This document shows positions 1-10,344 of a DNA stretch of 64,000 bases, piece after piece. The stretch lies in assembly GCF_000022085.1 (NCBI RefSeq), contig NC_011894.1:5230001-5294000 (forward strand). Reading direction: 5' to 3'. Source of the DNA: Methylobacterium nodulans ORS 2060. Lineage in GTDB: Bacteria; Pseudomonadota; Alphaproteobacteria; Rhizobiales; Beijerinckiaceae. Under the pieces are notes generated by a model. That model did not search any database, was not told the DNA's origin, and saw nothing but the letters and a program-made list of their open reading frames with translations. Position 1 is the stretch's first letter. Each line of letters begins with the position of its first letter. Position numbers and translations under genes: made by a program.

Positions 1-418
1 TGCCGACGGCCCGCGCGGCCTCGATCTGCCCCCGGTCGAGGGCCAGATAGGCGCCGCGGAAGACCTCGGCCTGGTAGGCCCCCGAGATGATCCCCAGCGC
101 CGCGACCCCGACCGCGAAGGGTGGCAGGCCGACGAAGCCCGAGGCGCCGAACAGGCCGGCAACGGAGCCGAGCGCGGCGCTGCCGCCGAAATACAGGAGA
201 TAGATCACGAGGAGATCCGGCACCCCGCGCAGCAGCGTGGTGTAGACATCCGCCGCCGCCCGCAGGGGCAGCAGGCCCGACAGCTTGGCCGAGGCGGCGA
301 GCGCCCCGATCACCGCGCCGACCAGGAAGCCGCACAGCGCCAGCGCGAGCGTGGTGCCCGCTGCCAGCAGGAGGGCCGGGCCCCAACCGCCCGGCCCGAG
401 GAGCGCGAGGGCGTCCAC
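1..418 (-). CDS. Amino-acid ABC transporter permease (partial, C-terminus outside window)
   Basis: Membrane subunit of a polar amino-acid importer of the HisM/HisQ/GlnP family. The GTG start at 418 gives a protein beginning VDALALLGPGG, followed by hydrophobic membrane segments. The visible part ends at EAARAVG, the start of the EAA loop that contacts the ATPase. About 139 residues are visible and the gene runs off the left edge. It starts 6 bases after the stop of the upstream substrate-binding protein, so the two should be co-transcribed as one import system. The exact substrate cannot be read from the sequence. Confidence 0.85.
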   Translation of the reverse strand, partial: MDALALLGPGGWGPALLLAAGTTLALALCGFLVGAVIGALAASAKLSGLLPLRAAADVYTTLLRGVPDLLVIYLLYFGGSAALGSVAGLFGASGFVGLPPFAVGVAALGIISGAYQAEVFRGAYLALDRGQIEAARAVG

Positions 419-424
419 GCGGCC

Positions 425-1309
425 TCAGCCCTGGGGCGTCATGTCGACCTTGAACCACTTGATCGAGAGGGCCTTGAGCGTGCCGTCGGCGATGACCGAG
501 CCGATGCCCTCGTCGAGGCGGGCCTTCAGCGCCGTCTCGCCCTTGCGCAGCCCCATCGCCACCCCCTGCCCGAGGATGCCGCCCCGGAAGCGCGGCCCGG
601 CCAGCGCGATGCTCCCCTTGAATTCCGGCTTCTCGGCGGTGGCGCGCAGCACCGCGTCGTTGGCGAAGATCGCGTCGATGCGCCCGGCCGCAAGGTCGAG
701 GTCATGCTGCTCGGTGGTCTTGTACTCGCGGATCTCGACCGTACCCTTGAGGTACTTGTCGAGGAAGGCGGCGTGGATGGTCGAGACCTGGACGCCCACG
801 GCCATGCCCTTGAGGAGCGGCTTGATCTCGTCGATGGCCTTCACCGCCTGCGCCTCGTCGGCGGTCAGGCTGAGCTTCCGGTCGGCGAGGGGGAGCCTGG
901 CGAGCGGCCCGTTGCGGTCGACGGCGAGCCCCGAGAAGTCGCTGCTATAGGGGCGCGTGAAGTCGATCACCTTGAGGCGCGCATCCGTGATGGTCATGCC
1001 CGACATGATCGCGTCGAACTTCTTCGCCTGCAGGCCCGGCACTACCCCGTCCCAGTCCTGCACCACGAATTCGCAGGTGAGCTTGGCGCGCCTGCAGACC
1101 TCCCGGGCGAGCTCGATCTCGTAGCCGTCGAGGCTGCCGTCCGGCTTGGTGAAGTTGTAGGGCGCGTAGGCTCCCTCGGTGGCGATGCGCACCACGGGCG
1201 GGACCGCTTCCTCTGCGGCGGCCGGACCCGCTGCTCCGATCGCGACGAGCGCGAGGGCGGCGAACGCGACGAGCGGCCGGAGCATCGGAGGGGTGGAGAA
1301 TCCTGGCAT
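425..1309 (-). CDS. Periplasmic polar amino-acid binding protein (SBP_bac_3 family)
   Basis: Periplasmic receptor of the importer whose permease follows. It is about 294 residues from ATG 1309; ATG 1285 is an alternative start that gives a compact signal peptide (MLRPLVAFAALALVAIG, then an AAA cleavage region). The mature part begins VVRIATEGAYAPYNF and contains DGYEIELAREVC and DAIMSGMTIT, typical of lysine/arginine/ornithine, histidine and opine binding proteins. Family length is normal. The ligand is inferred only as a polar or basic amino acid. The 1309 start has a weak GGGATC-like ribosome site, so the start is uncertain by 8 codons. Confidence 0.88.
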   Translation of the reverse strand: MPGFSTPPMLRPLVAFAALALVAIGAAGPAAAEEAVPPVVRIATEGAYAPYNFTKPDGSLDGYEIELAREVCRRAKLTCEFVVQDWDGVVPGLQAKKFDAIMSGMTITDARLKVIDFTRPYSSDFSGLAVDRNGPLARLPLADRKLSLTADEAQAVKAIDEIKPLLKGMAVGVQVSTIHAAFLDKYLKGTVEIREYKTTEQHDLDLAAGRIDAIFANDAVLRATAEKPEFKGSIALAGPRFRGGILGQGVAMGLRKGETALKARLDEGIGSVIADGTLKALSIKWFKVDMTPQG

Positions 1310-1574
1310 GGGTCGATCCCGTGGCTGTCCGCGTTGGGGCGCTGCAATGAACCCGCGGACGGCCCCGCTCCGCAAGCCCCGCATCGCACGCGTCCCCGCG
1401 ATGCCAGCCCCGTGCCAGCGGAGGTTTGCACCGGCCCGTCCGGCCTGCTATCGGGCGGCGCGGCCCTTAAGCCTCGGGCCGGAGGGGAGCCAGCCATGGG
1501 AGCACGGCGCGGGGAAGCGCGACGACGGCCGCAATGAGGCCATCCGTCCGTCCTTCCCATCGCGAGGCCATCCC

Positions 1575-2075
1575 GTGAGCTCTCTCCCCCTCGTCATCTG
1601 CCCCGAACGCGTGGGCGATTCCGACGCGATCGATCGCCTGCACGAGCGGGCCTTCGGCCCCGGCCGCTTTGCGCGCACCGCCTACCGGCTGCGCGAGGGC
1701 GTGGCGCATCTGCCCGACCTCTCCTTCACGGCCCTCGTCGGCACGCTGCTCGTCGGCTCGGTCCGGGTCTCGCCGGTCCGGATCGGCGGCACGCCGGCCC
1801 TGATGCTCGGTCCGCTCACGGTCGACCCGGCCTTCGGCAGCCGCGGCATCGGCGCCGCGCTGATGACGGCATCGCTCGACGCCGCGCGGGACGGCGGGCA
1901 CGGCCTCGTGCTGCTCGTCGGCGATGCGCCCTATTACGCCCGCTTCGGCTTCCGCCCGGTTCCGCCGCGGCGCCTCACGCTGCCGGGGCCGGTGGACCCG
2001 GCGCGGTTCCTGGTGCTGGAACTGCGCGAGGGGGCGCTGGAGGGCGTGACGGGGGCCATCGTCGGCGGGGCCTGA
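1575..2075 (+). CDS. GNAT-family N-acetyltransferase (YhbS-like)
   Basis: Predicted acetyl-CoA-dependent N-acetyltransferase of about 166 residues. It has the N-terminal HERAFGPGRFARTAYRLRE segment of YhbS-like proteins, the MLGPLTVDPAFGSRGIG strand and acetyl-CoA pyrophosphate loop, and the C-terminal YYARFGF motif common in this branch. The GTG at 1575 is chosen because homology begins just after it; the ATG at 1534 is out of frame. It converges on the VWA-like gene with only 5 bases between stops. The substrate is unknown. Confidence 0.85.
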   Translation: MSSLPLVICPERVGDSDAIDRLHERAFGPGRFARTAYRLREGVAHLPDLSFTALVGTLLVGSVRVSPVRIGGTPALMLGPLTVDPAFGSRGIGAALMTASLDAARDGGHGLVLLVGDAPYYARFGFRPVPPRRLTLPGPVDPARFLVLELREGALEGVTGAIVGGA

Positions 2076-2080
2076 CAGCC

Positions 2081-4159
2081 TCACGCCTGCCCCCGCCTCC
2101 CCTCCGCGAGCCACATGGCCACCACGGCGGCCGCCAGCAGCGCGAGGGCGACGAGGCCGAGCGCCAGCGGATAGACCGAGACGCCGCGCACCACCGCGCT
2201 GTCGCTCGGCCGGAAGCCGATCCACTCGGCGCCCGCGAGCCGTCCCGAGCGGGCGATCTGCAGCCGCGGCACGGTCACGCCGCCGCCGGCCTCGGCGAGG
2301 CGGCGCACGGAGCCGCCCGTCGCCTCGGCCACCGGGCGCAGGCGCTCGGTGTCGCTGAACACGTCGACGAGTTCGCGCGGATTGGCCGGTCCGACGCTGA
2401 CGAAGCTGACGAGATTGCCCGACCGCAGCGTGTGCAGGCCGAGTTCGCCCGCCTCGAAGGTGGCGGCGAACAGGCCCGGCTTGTCGGGGCTTAAGGTGAG
2501 GCTCCGCGTGGCGCCGCTCGGCGCCGTCACGGTGACGGGCTCGGTGGTGTCGGCCATGGTCTGGCGCTCGACCCGGACCTCGCGGCCATGGCCCGTGGTG
2601 GCCGCGCGCAACGCCTCCTCCTCGAGCGCCGGCTCCTTCATCAGCCAGTGGCCGAGGCGCCGCAGCAGGTCGAGATGCGGGCCGCCCTCCTGATAGCCGC
2701 GCGCCCACAGCCAGGCATGGTCCGACAGGAGGAGCGCGACGCGCCCCTTCTCCTCGCGCGAGAGGGCGAGCAGCGGCAGCGCGTCGGCGCCCGCCATGAT
2801 CGGCGTGATGCCGGGACGCACCTCGGCCCCGATCAGCCGCAGCCAGTCGCCCCAGGCCGGCGGGCTCGCCTCGGAGCCCGGCAGGTCGCGCGTGACCGGG
2901 TGACGCTGGCCGCTGCCGGTGAGCGCCGCCTTGAAGGGCCGCTCGACCACCCGGCCGTTCGGCTCGCCCGGCAGGATCGCGGCGAGCCGCGTGCGCGCGA
3001 GGCTGGCGGCCGAGGCGAATTCCGGTCCCGCCGCGATCAGCAGCGCCCCGCCCTCGCGCACGTAGCGCACGATGTTGTCGAAGTAGCTCGACGGCAGCAC
3101 GCTCTGGTTGGCGTAGCGGTCGAAGATGATCAGGTCGAAGTCCTTGATCTTCTGCTGGAACAGCTCGCGGGTCGGGAAGGCGATGAGCGAGAGTTCCGAG
3201 ATCGGGGTACCGTCCTGCTTCTCGGGCGGGCGCAGGATGGTGAAGTGGACGAGATCGACATTGGCGTCGGACTTGAGCAGGTTGCGCCAGGTGCGCTCGC
3301 CCGCATGCGGCTCGCCGGAGACGAGCAGGACGCGCAGCTTCTCGCGGATGCCCTCGATCGGCAGCACGGCGCGGTTGTTGGCCGTGGTCAGCTCGCCCGG
3401 CAGCGCCTCGGCCTCGATCTCGACCACGTTCGGCCCGCCATGCTCGATGCGCAGCGTCAGGGTGAAGGGCCGGCCGGTGCGCACGGACTGGCGCACCACC
3501 TCCTCGCCGTCGCGGCGCACGGTCACCACGGCCGAGCCGGTGCCGCCGCGCTCCATCACCTCGGCGCGGATGGTCTGCTCGCGCCCGACGATGCCGAAGC
3601 GGGGCGCCTCGATGAGACGGATCTGCCGGTCGCGCTCGTCCGGCCGGCCGGTGACGAGAATGTGCAGCGGCGCCTTGAAGCCGAGCGCCGCCGCGTTGGC
3701 CGGGATGTCGTGAACGACGCCGTCCGTGACCATGACGACGCCCGCGAGACGGTCCGGCGGCACGTCGGCCAGCGCGTTCGACAGGGCGGTGAAGAGCTTG
3801 GTGCCCTCGTCGCTGCCGGCCTCCGGCACCTCGATGAAGCGGGGCTCGACCTCCGTCAGCCCGCCGAAGCGCCGCTGCAGCTCGGCCTTCACCTGGTCGG
3901 TCATGGCCGGCCGGTCGCCGAGCATCTGCGAGCCCGAGCGGTCGATGATCACGGCCGCGATGTCCTTGACCGGCTCGCGCTCCTCCTGGACGAGAGAGGG
4001 ATTCGCGAGCGCCGCGAGCACCAGGGCGAGGACGAGCACGCGCAGCAGCGCCACCGGCCCGCGCGCCAGATAGGCCAGCACGCCGAGCACGGCCGCCAGC
4101 GCGAGCAATCCCCACAGGACCGGGACCGGGACGAGGGGTGAGAAGCTCAGGCTCAGCAT
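2081..4159 (-). CDS. Large membrane protein with VWA-like and glutamine-amidotransferase-like regions
   Basis: Last gene of a MoxR-type operon, 692 residues. Two hydrophobic segments lie in the first 50 residues. They are followed by a VWA-like strand AAVIIDRSGSQMLGD, with a DxSxS metal-site pattern near residue 70. A central amidotransferase-like fold (LRVLLVSGEPHAGERTWRN through YVREGGALLIAAGP, about residues 275-400) has no obvious catalytic Cys-His pair. A membrane segment near the C-terminus is followed by a basic tail. Family proteins accompany MoxR/DUF58 and are thought to act in envelope or metal-dependent chaperone complexes. The precise role is unknown. Confidence 0.8.
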   Translation of the reverse strand: MLSLSFSPLVPVPVLWGLLALAAVLGVLAYLARGPVALLRVLVLALVLAALANPSLVQEEREPVKDIAAVIIDRSGSQMLGDRPAMTDQVKAELQRRFGGLTEVEPRFIEVPEAGSDEGTKLFTALSNALADVPPDRLAGVVMVTDGVVHDIPANAAALGFKAPLHILVTGRPDERDRQIRLIEAPRFGIVGREQTIRAEVMERGGTGSAVVTVRRDGEEVVRQSVRTGRPFTLTLRIEHGGPNVVEIEAEALPGELTTANNRAVLPIEGIREKLRVLLVSGEPHAGERTWRNLLKSDANVDLVHFTILRPPEKQDGTPISELSLIAFPTRELFQQKIKDFDLIIFDRYANQSVLPSSYFDNIVRYVREGGALLIAAGPEFASAASLARTRLAAILPGEPNGRVVERPFKAALTGSGQRHPVTRDLPGSEASPPAWGDWLRLIGAEVRPGITPIMAGADALPLLALSREEKGRVALLLSDHAWLWARGYQEGGPHLDLLRRLGHWLMKEPALEEEALRAATTGHGREVRVERQTMADTTEPVTVTAPSGATRSLTLSPDKPGLFAATFEAGELGLHTLRSGNLVSFVSVGPANPRELVDVFSDTERLRPVAEATGGSVRRLAEAGGGVTVPRLQIARSGRLAGAEWIGFRPSDSAVVRGVSVYPLALGLVALALLAAAVVAMWLAEGRRGQA

Positions 4160-4236
4160 CGGTGGTCCTCGGGTCCGCCGCGTCGGGTCGGGGCCGGCTC
4201 CCGCGTCCCTCTCAGAATGAAACGCGGGACGGAGGC

Positions 4237-4312
4237 CCCCTCTCCCGTGCGGGAGAGGGGTTCCCCGCGCAGTCTCGTCTCGGAAGCGGCATCCGGAACC
4301 CGATCAATTCCG
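4237..4312. repeat. REP-type intergenic palindrome
   Basis: A perfect palindromic core of CCCCTCTCCC / GGGAGAGGGG around a GTGC loop (4237-4260) is followed by a conserved tail rich in CCGCGC and ending GATCAATT. The same core and tail recur at 33081-33140 and twice, inverted, at 58309-58530. It sits in the 156-base gap between the DUF4159 gene and the last gene of its operon. It may therefore stabilise or attenuate the transcript. Confidence 0.8.
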
Positions 4313-4315
4313 TCC

Positions 4316-7135
4316 TCACTGCCCCAGCCGCTCCAGCAGGGCCGGGACGTGGACCTGATCGGCCTTGTAGTTGCCGGTGAGCACGTACATCACGAGGTTG
4401 ACGCCGCCGCGGAAGGCCATCTCGCGCTGGCGCGGATCGCCACCGACCACCGGGTAGAGCGCCTCGCCGCGCCGGCCCACCGCCCAGGCGGAGGCGAGGT
4501 CGTTGCCCGTGATCACGATCGGCGAGACGCCGTCGCCCGCCCGGGCCGGGCGGCGCTCGGCCCCGTCGCCGGCCGGCGGCAGGGCCTCGACCCAGGTCTG
4601 GCCGTTGGCGTAGCGGCCCGGGAAGCCGTCGACGAGATAAAAGGCCTTGGTGAGCACGTGGTCCCGCGGCACCGGCTCCAATTCGGGCACCTCCAGGGTC
4701 GCGAGCATGCGCTGGAGATAGAGCCCCTCGGCGGTCGGCGGACCGCCGGAGCGGGCCGTCATGGCGTCGCGGGTGTCGAAGATCACGGTGCCGCCGTTCT
4801 TCATGAAGGCGTCGATGCGCCGGATCGCCTGTGCGCTCGGCTGCGGACGGCTCGGCACGATCGGCCAGTAGATCAGCGGATAGAAGGCGAGCTCGTCCTT
4901 GGCCGGGTCGATCCCGGCCGGCTCGCCGGGTTCGAGGGCGGTGCGGCTCGACAGCATCTGGGTGAGGCCCGTGAGCCCGGCGCGGCTGGTCTCGTCGACC
5001 GTGGCATCACCGGTGACCACGTAGGCGATGCGGGTGACGAGGGCGGATTCGAACCCGTTCGGCCGGTTGGCCTGGGGCTCGGCGGCCCGGACCGGCTCGG
5101 GGGCGCCGAGGACGAGAAGACCCGGCAGGAGCAGGGACACGGCCGCCGGACGCCGCCAGCGGGCCGCCATCAGGCCGAGGAAGCCGCCGAGCCAGAGGGT
5201 CGCCAGGGTGTCGAGCGCAAGGAGGCCGAGCGCGAGCAGGAACAGAGGCCCGCGCAGGTCGCGCCTCTGTTCCTGCCCGAGACTGCCGAACCGGGCGGCC
5301 TGGAGGGGGGCGAAGTCGAGAGGCCGCAGGCGGTCGTCGGGCCTGAGCGCGTTCACCGCGAGCCCGCCATCGGCCGGGCCGTAGAAGCCCGGCGGGTGCT
5401 CGGCGGTGGCGCGGTCGGTATAGGTCGCCGGGATCGCCCGCGCGGTGGCGGGCGGCGGGCTCAGCGCGCCGAACCCGTCGAGCGCCAAGCGCGGGGCGAG
5501 CACCGGCGGCGGCCCGGCCTGGGGCCCGCCCTCGACCGGCCGAGCGGTGCCGGCGAGCGCCACCGTCCGGCGCAGCATGTCGAGGAATAGCCCCGACAGC
5601 GGCAGGTTCGACCATGTCGTGTCGGCGGTGACGTGGACGAGAACCACCAGCCCCTCCCCGCGCTTGGCCGCGGTGACGATCGGGGTGCCGTCCTGCAGCG
5701 CCGCCCAGGTCTTGCGGGCGAGATCGCCGTCCGGCTCGGCCAGGATCTGCCGCCGCACCCCGATATCGGCCGGGGGCTTCAGGCCCGCGAAGGGGCTCTC
5801 GGGCGCGAAGGGGGCCAGCGTCTTCGGGCTGTCCCAGGACAGGGCCCCGCCGAGCACCCGGCCGCCCCGGCGCAGGCGCACGGGAACGAGGTCGTCGCTG
5901 CCCGCGGCGAGCCGCGGACCGGCGAAGCGCAGGAGCAGCCCGCCCGCCTCGACGAAGCCCGCGACGCGCTCCTGCGTTGGCGGATCGAGCGCGCCGACAT
6001 CGGCGAGCACCAGCACGGAGACTTGGCTGTCGAGCATCTGGCCGATGGATTCGGCGACGCCCTTGCCGCCGCGGGGCTCCTGCACGTCGGCGAAGGGCGA
6101 GAGCGCGCGGGAGAGATAGTAGATCGGCGACAGGAGCGGCTGGGCCTGATCGGCCGTGCCGCCGAAGACGAGGCCGACGCGGCGGCGGCGCCCGCGCTCG
6201 TCGGCGAGCGTGACGGCACCCGCCGAGCGCTCGCCGGCGATCTCGAAGCGGGCGATGGCGTTGCGGATCTCGACCGGCAGATCGAAGCCGGTCTCGGCCT
6301 CGGTGGCGCCGCTCGCAAAGCCGAAGGGGCCCTCCGCCAGGGGCAGGCCCTTCGCGTCGAGGGCCCGCACGGTTCCGGAATCGCGGCCGTTCGGCTCGGC
6401 CCGCAGGACCCGCACGCCGATGCGGCCGCCGGAGCCCTCGGGGCCGGAGAGCGCGAGCGCGGGAGCACGGTCGCCCTTCAGCACGGTGAGGGAGGCGGAG
6501 GTCCTGGCCGCGGCCTCCGCGAGACCCGCCGGGAAACGGCCCTCGTCGACCCCCGCGACGCCGTCGCTGATCCACACCACGGCACTGCCCGGATCGCGCT
6601 CCAGGAAGGCCGCGAGCGCGGGCAGGTGCGCGTCGCGCGCGGCGAGGTGCGGCTGGGGCTGGATCGCCCGCAGGCGCTCCAGGGCCGGCCCGGGCCCGGT
6701 CGCCTCCAGGCCCGCCGGCGCGGAGGCGGTGGCGAGGATCGCGACGGGTCGGCCGGCCCGGGATGCCGCCTCCACCTCGTCGGTGGCGACCCGGACGCGG
6801 TCGCGCCAGTCCTGGGCGGCGGTGGCGCCGTTGTCGAGGACGAGGACCAGGGGCGAGCGCCCGTCGCCGATGCTCGTGGCGGCCGGGTTCCAGACCGGGC
6901 CGGCCACCGCCAGGATCAGGAAGGCGGCGGCGGCGAGCCGCAGGATCAGCAGCCAGGGCGGCGTGCGGGCCGGCGTCTCGCGCTCCGGCAGAAGATCGGC
7001 GAGGATGCGCAGCGGCGGAAAGTCGATGCGGCGCGGGCGCGGCGGCGTCACCCGCAGCAGGTACCAGAGAGCCGGCAGCGCCAGCAACGCGGCGAGGGCG
7101 AGCGGCGCGGCGAAGCTGACGGGAAGTCCGAACAT
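4316..7135 (-). CDS. DUF4159 membrane protein with BatA-type N-terminus
   Basis: A 939-residue inner-membrane protein. Residues 1-85 match the aerotolerance-regulator (BatA) N-terminal module: a hydrophobic start, the LRVTPPRPRRIDFPPLRIL linker and a second membrane helix. A VWA-like section follows (PLVLVLDNGATAAQDW), then an amidotransferase-like segment (QVSVLVLADVGALD). Another membrane pair near residue 640 precedes the C-terminal DUF4159 domain (IAYVVTGDATVDE and GGTVIFDTRDA), whose fold also resembles amidotransferases. It starts 16 bases after the DUF58 stop. Proposed role: envelope quality control together with MoxR; this is inferred from family context. Confidence 0.85.
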   Translation of the reverse strand: MFGLPVSFAAPLALAALLALPALWYLLRVTPPRPRRIDFPPLRILADLLPERETPARTPPWLLILRLAAAAFLILAVAGPVWNPAATSIGDGRSPLVLVLDNGATAAQDWRDRVRVATDEVEAASRAGRPVAILATASAPAGLEATGPGPALERLRAIQPQPHLAARDAHLPALAAFLERDPGSAVVWISDGVAGVDEGRFPAGLAEAAARTSASLTVLKGDRAPALALSGPEGSGGRIGVRVLRAEPNGRDSGTVRALDAKGLPLAEGPFGFASGATEAETGFDLPVEIRNAIARFEIAGERSAGAVTLADERGRRRRVGLVFGGTADQAQPLLSPIYYLSRALSPFADVQEPRGGKGVAESIGQMLDSQVSVLVLADVGALDPPTQERVAGFVEAGGLLLRFAGPRLAAGSDDLVPVRLRRGGRVLGGALSWDSPKTLAPFAPESPFAGLKPPADIGVRRQILAEPDGDLARKTWAALQDGTPIVTAAKRGEGLVVLVHVTADTTWSNLPLSGLFLDMLRRTVALAGTARPVEGGPQAGPPPVLAPRLALDGFGALSPPPATARAIPATYTDRATAEHPPGFYGPADGGLAVNALRPDDRLRPLDFAPLQAARFGSLGQEQRRDLRGPLFLLALGLLALDTLATLWLGGFLGLMAARWRRPAAVSLLLPGLLVLGAPEPVRAAEPQANRPNGFESALVTRIAYVVTGDATVDETSRAGLTGLTQMLSSRTALEPGEPAGIDPAKDELAFYPLIYWPIVPSRPQPSAQAIRRIDAFMKNGGTVIFDTRDAMTARSGGPPTAEGLYLQRMLATLEVPELEPVPRDHVLTKAFYLVDGFPGRYANGQTWVEALPPAGDGAERRPARAGDGVSPIVITGNDLASAWAVGRRGEALYPVVGGDPRQREMAFRGGVNLVMYVLTGNYKADQVHVPALLERLGQ

Positions 7136-7151
7136 CGGGGTCGCGTCTCCC

Positions 7152-8063
7152 TCAACCCGCGCCGCGCGCGGCGACGAGCGTCACGAGACGCAGGGCCACC
7201 TCGCTCGCCGGCCGGTCGGTGCGGTGCAGGCTGACGGTCCAGCCGTGACCGCGGGCAACCTCCGCCAACGCGTCCCGATGCGCTTGGATCCGCGTGCGGT
7301 AGGCGCTGCCCCAGGCCGCCGCGTCGCCGACTCGCAGGGACAGCCCGGCCTCCAGGTCGTGCAGCTCGGCCTCGCCCGCGAAGGGGAAGGTCTCCTCCAC
7401 CGGATCGACGATGACGACGAGGTGCCCGCGCCCGCCCGCCCCCGCGATGCCGGCCACCGCCGCACGGACCTCGTCCACCGGCGTCAGGAAATCGCCGATC
7501 AGGATCACCTCGTCGAAGCGGGCGACCGGCGCGCGCGGCGGCAGGTCCTCGTCGAGGCCGGACGCGTCCGCCACCAGCGCCTCGGCGACGCGCTCCACGA
7601 TGGTCCGCGAGGCCTGCGGCCGCGCCAGGCCGAGGAGCCCCACCCGCTCGCCCGCCTCCACGAAGGTGTCCGCAAGGGCAAGGCCCAGCACCAGGGCGCG
7701 CTCCACCTTCGGGGCCTGCGCCAGCGACGAGGCGAAGCCCATCGAGGCGGAGCGGTCGATCCACAGCCAGACCGTATGGGCCGCCTCCCATTCGCGTTCG
7801 CGAACGTAGAGCCGCTCGTCGCGGGCCGAGCGGCGCCAGTCGATCCGGCTCGCCGCCTCGCCGGCCACGAAGGGCCGGAATTGCCAGAAGCTCTCGCCGG
7901 GCCCCGCCCGCCGCCGTCCATGCAGGCCGTGCGAGAGCGTGGAGGCGACGCGGCGCGCCTCCAGGATCAGGCGCGGCATCCGCTCGGCGAGCGCGAGGCC
8001 GCTCTCGGCTTCCCGCCGCCCCGGGGCGCGGCCGGGCGCGTCGAGGACGCGGGTCGAGACCAT
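7152..8063 (-). CDS. DUF58 domain protein
   Basis: A 303-residue soluble protein, second gene of the MoxR operon. It shows the DUF58 hallmarks GPGESFWQFRPFVAGE and RIDWRRSARDERLYVRE, then a VWA-like strand VWLWIDRSASMGF (DxSxS). The start ATG 8063 lies 8 bases after the MoxR stop, which supports translational linkage. DUF58 proteins are common partners of MoxR AAA+ ATPases; the complex is believed to remodel or metallate client proteins. A longer upstream reading frame exists but overlaps MoxR and is rejected. Confidence 0.9.
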   Translation of the reverse strand: MVSTRVLDAPGRAPGRREAESGLALAERMPRLILEARRVASTLSHGLHGRRRAGPGESFWQFRPFVAGEAASRIDWRRSARDERLYVREREWEAAHTVWLWIDRSASMGFASSLAQAPKVERALVLGLALADTFVEAGERVGLLGLARPQASRTIVERVAEALVADASGLDEDLPPRAPVARFDEVILIGDFLTPVDEVRAAVAGIAGAGGRGHLVVIVDPVEETFPFAGEAELHDLEAGLSLRVGDAAAWGSAYRTRIQAHRDALAEVARGHGWTVSLHRTDRPASEVALRLVTLVAARGAG

Positions 8064-8071
8064 GTGGTGCT

Positions 8072-9082
<1,011 letters not shown>

Positions 9083-9293
9083 GCGGGGATCCTCTGCTCG
9101 CGGTGGTTTCGGATCCGCCCCGATCCGCACCAGACCCGGGAGTGTGGGACCCTTCCCCCCCGCGTGGCAAGGTTGGCGAGACGACGCAGGGTTGCTCCGC
9201 CGTCGTCCTTTCAGGCAGAGCGTGGCGGTCCGCGGCGCGGGCCCGGCGGATGCGCCGTTGCGGAGGGCCGCCCGGCTCGCTACTCGCCGGCGC

Positions 9294-9719
9294 ATGAGCG
9301 AACTCGATCCCGCCGCCGGCTGGCATCCCTTCACGGATCCCGGCTTCGTCGATCTCGTCGGCCCGATCTTCGTCCGCGAGGGCGACGGCCCGGCTGCCTA
9401 TGCGTTCCGGGCGGAGCCCAAGCACGCCAACCTCATCGGCGTCGTGCAGGGCGGCATGCTGATGACCTTCGCCGACCGGGCGCTCGGCGTCACCGCCATG
9501 GCGGCGGCGGATGGCGCGAACTGCGTCACGGTGCAGTTCGAGATGCAGTTCATCGCCGCCGTGCGGATGGGCGAGGTGGTGACGCTGGCGCCGCAGGTGG
9601 TGCAGCGCACCGGCACGCTCGTCTTCCTGCGCGGCGACCTGATGAGCGGCGGCCGGGTTGCGGCGAGCTGCACCGGCGTGTGGAAGATCCTGCGGCGGCG
9701 CCCGGAGGTGCCGGCATGA
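9294..9719 (+). CDS. PaaI-family hotdog thioesterase
   Basis: A 141-residue single hotdog domain. It carries the HANLIGVVQGGMLMTFADRALG segment, in which the HxN...GG...D pattern matches PaaI-type acyl-CoA thioesterases. The later TVQFEMQFIAA and GRVAASCTGVWKI strands also fit. It is divergent from moxR across about 210 bases and lies 40 bases before the DUF1285 operon, which it may lead. The substrate is not predictable beyond acyl-CoA. Confidence 0.85.
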   Translation: MSELDPAAGWHPFTDPGFVDLVGPIFVREGDGPAAYAFRAEPKHANLIGVVQGGMLMTFADRALGVTAMAAADGANCVTVQFEMQFIAAVRMGEVVTLAPQVVQRTGTLVFLRGDLMSGGRVAASCTGVWKILRRRPEVPA

Positions 9720-9759
9720 TGCCGTTCAAAACCGCCGCGTCTCACCTATCTTGGCACGC

Positions 9760-10344
9760 ATGACGCACGTACCGTCCGGACCCCTCGACCGCCTCGCCGC
9801 CGCCCTCGGGGCGGAGGGCAACCGGCGCGGCCCGCCGCCGGTCGAGCGCTGGAACCCCGCCTATTGCGGCGAGATCCCGATGCGGATCGCCGCGGACGGG
9901 ACGTGGCACTACAACGGCAGCCCGATCGGCCGGCCGGCGCTGGTGCGCCTGTTCGCCTCGATCCTGCGGCGCGATCCCGACGGGCGCATCGTGCTCGTCA
10001 CCCCGGCGGAGCGGGTCGGCATCGAGGTCGAGGACGCACCGTTCCTCGCGGTCGAGATGGCGGTGGAGGGTGAGGGCGACGGACGCGCGCTCGCCTTCCG
10101 CACCAACATGGACGACGTCGTGCCGGTGGATGAAGACCACCCCTTGCGCTTCGAGCGCGACGCCGCGGGCGGCTTCAAGCCCTACCTGCATGTCCGCCAC
10201 GGGCTCTGGGCCCTGGTGACCCGTTCGCTGGTCTACGATCTCGTGGATCTCTGTGAGGAGCGCATGGTCGCTGGCACGCGCTGGTTCGGACTCGCGGCGG
10301 GCGGGCGCTTCCACCGCATCCTCCCGGCCGCGGATCTGTCGTGA
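9760..10344 (+). CDS. DUF1285 domain protein
   Basis: A 194-residue protein matching DUF1285. The N-terminal PVERWNPAYCGEIPMRIAADG and WHYNGSPIGRPALVRLFASIL are characteristic, as is the LRFERDAAGGFKPYLHVRHGL section. The molecular function is unknown. It is first in a tightly coupled run and its TGA overlaps the GTG start of the Nudix gene by four bases. This order (DUF1285, Nudix, DUF6111, cca) is widely conserved in alphaproteobacteria. Confidence 0.9.
   Translation: MTHVPSGPLDRLAAALGAEGNRRGPPPVERWNPAYCGEIPMRIAADGTWHYNGSPIGRPALVRLFASILRRDPDGRIVLVTPAERVGIEVEDAPFLAVEMAVEGEGDGRALAFRTNMDDVVPVDEDHPLRFERDAAGGFKPYLHVRHGLWALVTRSLVYDLVDLCEERMVAGTRWFGLAAGGRFHRILPAADLS

Noticed and set aside
5046..5066. 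GGATTCGAACCC, which looks like a tRNA T-arm on the minus strand
   Set aside because: No matching acceptor, D-arm or anticodon arm around it, and it lies inside the DUF4159 coding region.
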